Positions 23,682 through 26,263 of a stretch of 26,263 bases of DNA are shown one piece after another. The position numbers were made by a program, and so were the translations under genes. Where the stretch lies: positions 1 through 26,263 of the forward strand of contig CAVFRF010000029.1 in NCBI GenBank assembly GCA_963624975.1. The letters run 5' to 3'. How positions within the stretch are numbered: position 1 is the first letter of the stretch; the number at the start of each line of letters is the position of its first letter. This DNA is from CAVLCC01 sp963624975. GTDB taxonomy: Bacteria; Actinomycetota; Coriobacteriia; Coriobacteriales; CADBOM01. The notes under the pieces are model-generated. The model did no database searches. It had not been told where the DNA came from and saw nothing but the letters and a program-made list of their open reading frames with translations.

Positions 23682-24263
23682 ATGAAACGTTTCGAGAACA
23701 ACAACGACGAGCTGACGGAGCATGCGAACGAACACGGCAGTGCGCGTCGCGGCCGTGGCATGCGCAAAGCGATGTCGGCGATTGTCGCGCTCTTGCTCGC
23801 GGCGGCACTGTGCGTGCTGCCGGCGTGCGGCAGCGTAAGCGGCGACTCGCAGAACGGCGGGCGCAATGGCGCAGCGGCGGCGGCCACTAGCACCGAAGGC
23901 TCCCAGCAATCCGCGCTCGCAGTCGACGAAGCCGGCTCGTACACCAGCAAGGACGAGGTCGCGCTCTACATCCACGAGTACGGACATTTGCCGAGCAACT
24001 ACATCACCAAGACGAAGGCCAAGAAGGCCGGGTGGGTTGCGTCGGAGGGCAATTTGCAGGAGGTCTGCCCGGGCAAGAGCATCGGCGGCAGCCAGTACTA
24101 CGACTACGACGGCCAGCTTCCCAGCGCGAAGGGCCGCACGTGGACCGAGTGCGACATCGACTACAAAGGCGGCACCCGGGGAGCCAAACGCATAGTGTTC
24201 TCGAACGACGGCTTGGTGTTCTACACTCCAGATCATTACGAAACCTTCGAGCAGCTGTATTAG
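23682..24263 (+). CDS. Barnase-family guanyl-preferring ribonuclease, predicted lipoprotein
   Basis: A 193-residue exported RNase. Residues 27-49 form a signal peptide ending in LPAC, so Cys49 may be lipidated. After a low-complexity Ala/Ser/Gly linker, residues 86-193 align along their whole length with Bacillus barnase: LPSNYITKTKAKKAGWVASEGNL, PGKSIGG, GRTWTECDIDY, RIVFSND and the terminal DHYETF. The catalytic residues are all kept: Lys110, general base Glu156, Arg166, Arg170 and general acid His185, equivalent to barnase Lys27, Glu73, Arg83, Arg87 and His102. No barstar-like inhibitor gene is visible nearby. The ATG at 23682 adds a hydrophilic 26-residue lead; Met27 (23760) is the alternative start. 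A broken second copy lies 900 bp downstream. Confidence 0.9.
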   Translation: MKRFENNNDELTEHANEHGSARRGRGMRKAMSAIVALLLAAALCVLPACGSVSGDSQNGGRNGAAAAATSTEGSQQSALAVDEAGSYTSKDEVALYIHEYGHLPSNYITKTKAKKAGWVASEGNLQEVCPGKSIGGSQYYDYDGQLPSAKGRTWTECDIDYKGGTRGAKRIVFSNDGLVFYTPDHYETFEQLY

Positions 24264-24342
24264 AAACTAGTGGCTGGCAGCCCGCACGCCAACGTTTGGC
24301 ACGCTACTCCGGAGGACGGGCAGATTTGCTGCAATCACACGC

Positions 24343-24612
24343 TCAACGGGCTTGACGCTGCATGACCATACCGAGAACCAGCACATCTTCGCTTTCCGGA
24401 AGCACTTTGTAGAGAACCAAAAATGGAGCCACGGAAAGCTTTCTCACGTCCTCCCCGAACAGCTCTCGAATCGAATCGGGGAGATTGGCAGATCCCATTT
24501 CGGGAACAGTCTGCAGCAATTCTACATTGTGGAGGATACGGTCGAGAACCTTCGTGGAGCAAACGCTCGTAAGATCGTTTACGAACCTCTCGGCAAATAT
24601 AACACTATGCAC
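24343..24612 (-). CDS. RelE/ParE-family toxin of a type II TA pair
   Basis: An 89-residue protein in the size range of RelE/ParE toxins. The start HSVIFAERFVNDL and the end DVLVLGMVMQRQAR fit the first and last strands of the fold, and LFGEDVRKLSVAPFLVLYKV fits the central sheet. Relatives cleave ribosome-bound mRNA (RelE) or poison gyrase (ParE); which applies is not clear. The start is a GTG at 24610-24612, overlapping the antitoxin stop by 8 bases (GTGCATAG), with AGGT just upstream; the frame is open further upstream but would run through the antitoxin gene. Antitoxin-first order and coupling are standard for this type. Confidence 0.78.
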   Translation of the reverse strand: MHSVIFAERFVNDLTSVCSTKVLDRILHNVELLQTVPEMGSANLPDSIRELFGEDVRKLSVAPFLVLYKVLPESEDVLVLGMVMQRQAR

Positions 24613-24919
24613 GGCTACCTGCCGTATCGGAGATAAAGTCCGGCCTCTTGGCTGCGATGGCCTCGCGCAACGCATCCATCCCCTCGTACACGCGCCCATG
24701 CTCGAAATCGGCGAGACCCTCAGATATTGCTTCGGCCATATCGCGTTCCAGCAGTGCCTGCTCGCGGGCCTCCTGCAGTCGCTGCCGGAAAACGTCTTCG
24801 CTGCAAAAAACGTATGCGCCCACACCTCGCTCTGTAATGCGCACAACCTCTTTATCCGCAGCAGTCTTCACCGAAGCAGGGTCTCGGAGAAGAGCCGTGA
24901 TAGGATAGATTGCCTCCAT
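24605..24919 (-). CDS. Phd/YefM-type antitoxin
   Basis: A 104-residue protein. The N-terminal half (ITALLRDPASVKTAADKEVVRITERGVGAYVFCSEDVF) matches the Phd/YefM DNA-binding dimer fold, including the ITERG-x5-VF core. The C-terminal helical tail (QALLERDMAEAISEGLADFEHGRVYEGMDALREAI) is the likely toxin-binding part. It would repress its own operon together with the toxin. The ATG at 24919 has AAAGG upstream. The open frame continues to 25126, but the added 69 residues do not resemble the family and lie in AT-richer DNA. Confidence 0.8.
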   Translation of the reverse strand: MEAIYPITALLRDPASVKTAADKEVVRITERGVGAYVFCSEDVFRQRLQEAREQALLERDMAEAISEGLADFEHGRVYEGMDALREAIAAKRPDFISDTAGSRA

Positions 24920-25157
24920 GCCGAATTCTCGCCTTTCAATAGCCAGCCACCGCTCTAATACTGCAACTTTAACATATTCCAGTATGTATTTATATGCACA
25001 TTGGGATTCATATTGTTGATTATCATACGACCATACACGCCCACGGCGTTCGGCAATCGCAATAAATTGCATTAAATCAGAGGAAACCCCTGCACGTCCT
25101 TCGGCAATCGACAAATGCTGCCACACGTGTGTTGGCTAACGCTATCATGCTGATGGT
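24920..25157. other. AT-richer gap upstream of the TA pair; no gene recognised
   Basis: A 238-bp stretch, clearly lower in GC than its surroundings (notably 24955-25080). It must contain the promoter of the toxin-antitoxin pair, but no convincing -35/-10 pair was found. A minus-strand frame is open through it, yet the translation matches nothing recognised. It ends at the 5' edge of the barnase fragment. Confidence 0.4.
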
Positions 25158-25251
25158 TGCGTCATCGACTACAATGGCGGCACTCGTGGAGCCAAACGCA
25201 TAGCGTTCTCGAACGACGGCCTGGTGTTCTACACCCCAGACCATTACGAAA
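25158..25251 (+). pseudogene. Barnase gene fragment, truncated at both ends
   Basis: Ninety-four bases align without gaps to codons 157-187 of the intact barnase-like gene, with 8 mismatches counted by hand (about 91% identity). Four of the mismatches are synonymous in the third position. The fragment keeps the equivalents of Arg166, Arg170 and His185 but has lost everything before Cys157, including the catalytic Glu. Homology stops exactly at 25251, where bases TGAATC, the presumed IS21 end, begin. It is a remnant of a paralogous toxin gene, not a functional gene. Confidence 0.85.
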
Positions 25252-26216
25252 TGAATCTGAATCTGACCCAGTTTTGTTGACACTTTTGAGTAGTAAGCAT
25301 TAGTGGTACCGACAGTCAGCAAATTCTGGTACCGGAGATAAGCCAATGATGGTACCGCCCTAGAATCTGTGCGGAGCGTCCAATAAGGGGCGCCAGTCGC
25401 AGAAAGGGGCATGCTTATGTCCAAGAACAAGCAAATCCTCCTGGCTCTATTGAAGGGAGGTTCCAGCCAAGACGCGATCGCAGCAGCGTTGCATGTCAGC
25501 AAACGGGACGTTTCTGCCGCCGCAAAGGCGGTCTCAAATCACGGCCTCGGATTCGCGGACGTCATGGCGATGGACGCGTCGGCCATCGACGACACGTTCT
25601 TCCCCAAGAGACAGGCTGGGCGCAAAAAGGATGATGCCTACCTCCAGCCTGACATGGAGGACCTCATCGAGCGCAAGAAGAGGAACCGCAAGCTGCCGGT
25701 GAAGCTCATGTGGGGAGAGTATTGCGACATGGCGGCGTCCGCGGGGATGGCCGCCTACTCCTACCAAACCTTTTGCGACATGTTCGCGAAAGAGGCGGAC
25801 TCCACTGGTGCGGCAAGGCACTTCGCCCACGTCGCCGGCGAGAAAGCCTATATCGACTGGGCGGGAGACGCCGCCAAGCTGACGGATCGAGTTACTGGGA
25901 AAACCACAAAAGTGTACGTGCTGGTGGTGGCGTTGCCTCATTCCGCATTCTTTTGGGCTGGCGGTTTTACCGACATGAAGCAGGCATCGTGGCTTGACGG
26001 GCAAATGGAGGCATTCGAGGCGTTTGGCGGAACGCCCCGAATGCTCATTCCCGACAACTGCGCCACTGCCACCGACCGGGGGTCGGTCTATGTCACGCTC
26101 GTCAACAAGGACTACGGCAGATTCGCCGAGCACTATGGGGCGGCGGTGGTGCCCGCGCGGATTAGGGCTCCGCGCGACAAGGGCCTGGCCGAGTCAACCG
26201 TCAACCTTGTTGAATA
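25252..26216 (+). mobile_element. IS21-family insertion sequence, left part only
   Basis: The left boundary is placed at 25252 because barnase homology ends there and the next bases are TG, the usual IS21 terminus; TGTTGACA at 25275 is a second candidate end. Inside are three TGGTACCG sites at 23-bp spacing and an IstA gene. Similarity to IstA breaks off about codon 266 (near 26216), and IstB and the right end are not in the window. The element is therefore truncated or interrupted. Confidence 0.75.
25304..25357 (+). repeat. Three TGGTACCG sites, probable transposase-binding repeats
   Basis: Sites at 25304-25311, 25327-25334 and 25350-25357, with a constant 23-bp period. IS21-family ends usually carry several short terminal repeats bound by IstA, which these match in position. 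Confidence 0.7.
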
Positions 26217-26229
26217 TTTGCTCGTATGA
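25417..26229 (+). pseudogene. istA: IS21-family transposase IstA, C-terminally truncated
   Basis: A 270-residue remainder; complete IstA proteins are roughly 400-510 residues. The N-terminus has a helix-turn-helix (about 15-38, GSSQDAIAAALHVSKRDV). The DDE catalytic triad is present: Asp147 (YIDWAGD), Asp213 (LIPDNC) and Glu259 (KGLAEST). After NLVE the sequence leaves the family consensus and stops within five codons, where a family member would continue for some 150-200 residues. AAAGGGG before the ATG at 25417 supports this start over 25411. The loss of the C-terminal region makes it unlikely to transpose by itself; a junction with another element just before 26220 would explain the break. 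Confidence 0.85.
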
Positions 26230-26263
26230 TTACCTTCGCTATTGCCTTTAGTTACCAGAAGAA
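26217..26263. other. Sequence of unknown origin after the istA break
   Basis: The last 47 bases are AT-richer than the transposase and do not continue IstA in any of the three forward frames. They are probably the edge of another inserted element or a deletion junction. Confidence 0.4.

Noticed and set aside
24613..24846. Long N-terminal extension of the RelE-type toxin
   Set aside because: It overlaps the antitoxin gene in another frame, lacks family similarity, and would double the usual toxin size.
24920..25126. Extended antitoxin start at 25126
   Set aside because: The additional 69 residues do not fit the Phd family, and an ATG with AAAGG exists at 24919.
24264..25157. Barstar (barnase inhibitor) gene
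   Set aside because: No open frame in either direction shows a barstar-like sequence; the only genes here are the TA pair.

Overview
The window looks like a high-GC, Gram-positive actinobacterial chromosome, most likely class Coriobacteriia (Eggerthellaceae-like). This is an inference from gene style: lipoprotein-anchored PstS and RNase, a PucR-type regulator beside an MFS carrier and a UroD/MtaA-like protein, soluble multi-PAS hybrid kinases, and a Phd-type antitoxin. No rRNA or tRNA was seen, so the taxonomy is not anchored.

Layout. (1) 1-3131, plus strand: the 3' end of glutamate racemase murI overlaps a two-domain HD-hydrolase/nicotinamidase-like fusion, followed by a YeiH/UPF0324 membrane protein. 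(2) 3184-7385: a PucR-type regulator diverges from an MFS transporter and a uroporphyrinogen-decarboxylase-family protein, a probable substrate-responsive uptake and demethylation-type cassette. (3) 7574-14490, minus strand: a complete phosphate operon, pstS-pstC-pstA-pstB-phoU-response regulator-sensor kinase, with mostly overlapping or near-abutting cistrons. It has a convincing four-repeat Pho box upstream and an elaborate set of hairpins between pstS and pstC. (4) 14671-21943, minus strand: two tandem paralogous soluble hybrid histidine kinases downstream of a secreted ricin-lectin/CotH-kinase protein. (5) 22270-24263, plus strand: a divergent CLC-type anion transporter and a lipoprotein barnase-family ribonuclease. 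(6) 24343-26263: an accessory end with a Phd/RelE-type toxin-antitoxin pair, a second barnase gene reduced to a 94-bp fragment, and the left end of an IS21-family element abutting that fragment, with a truncated transposase.

The most unusual observation is that pstS encodes a phosphate-binding protein whose two sequence halves are in swapped order, a circular permutation. All recognisable ligand-binding motifs are retained, and it sits in an otherwise orthodox pst-pho operon. Next in interest are two palindromic repeats between pstS and pstC with identical cores and partly covarying outer arms, and the barnase/TA/IS21 region, where the insertion junction can be read directly by comparing the two barnase copies.

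How the genes work together. The kinase and response regulator at the operon's distal end probably act on the Pho box in front of pstS, giving autoregulation. The pstS-pstC hairpins probably set the PstS:PstCAB ratio. The CotH-lectin protein and the two hybrid kinases may form one transcription unit, since no terminator is visible between them. A strong terminator after the last kinase separates that unit from the pst promoter.
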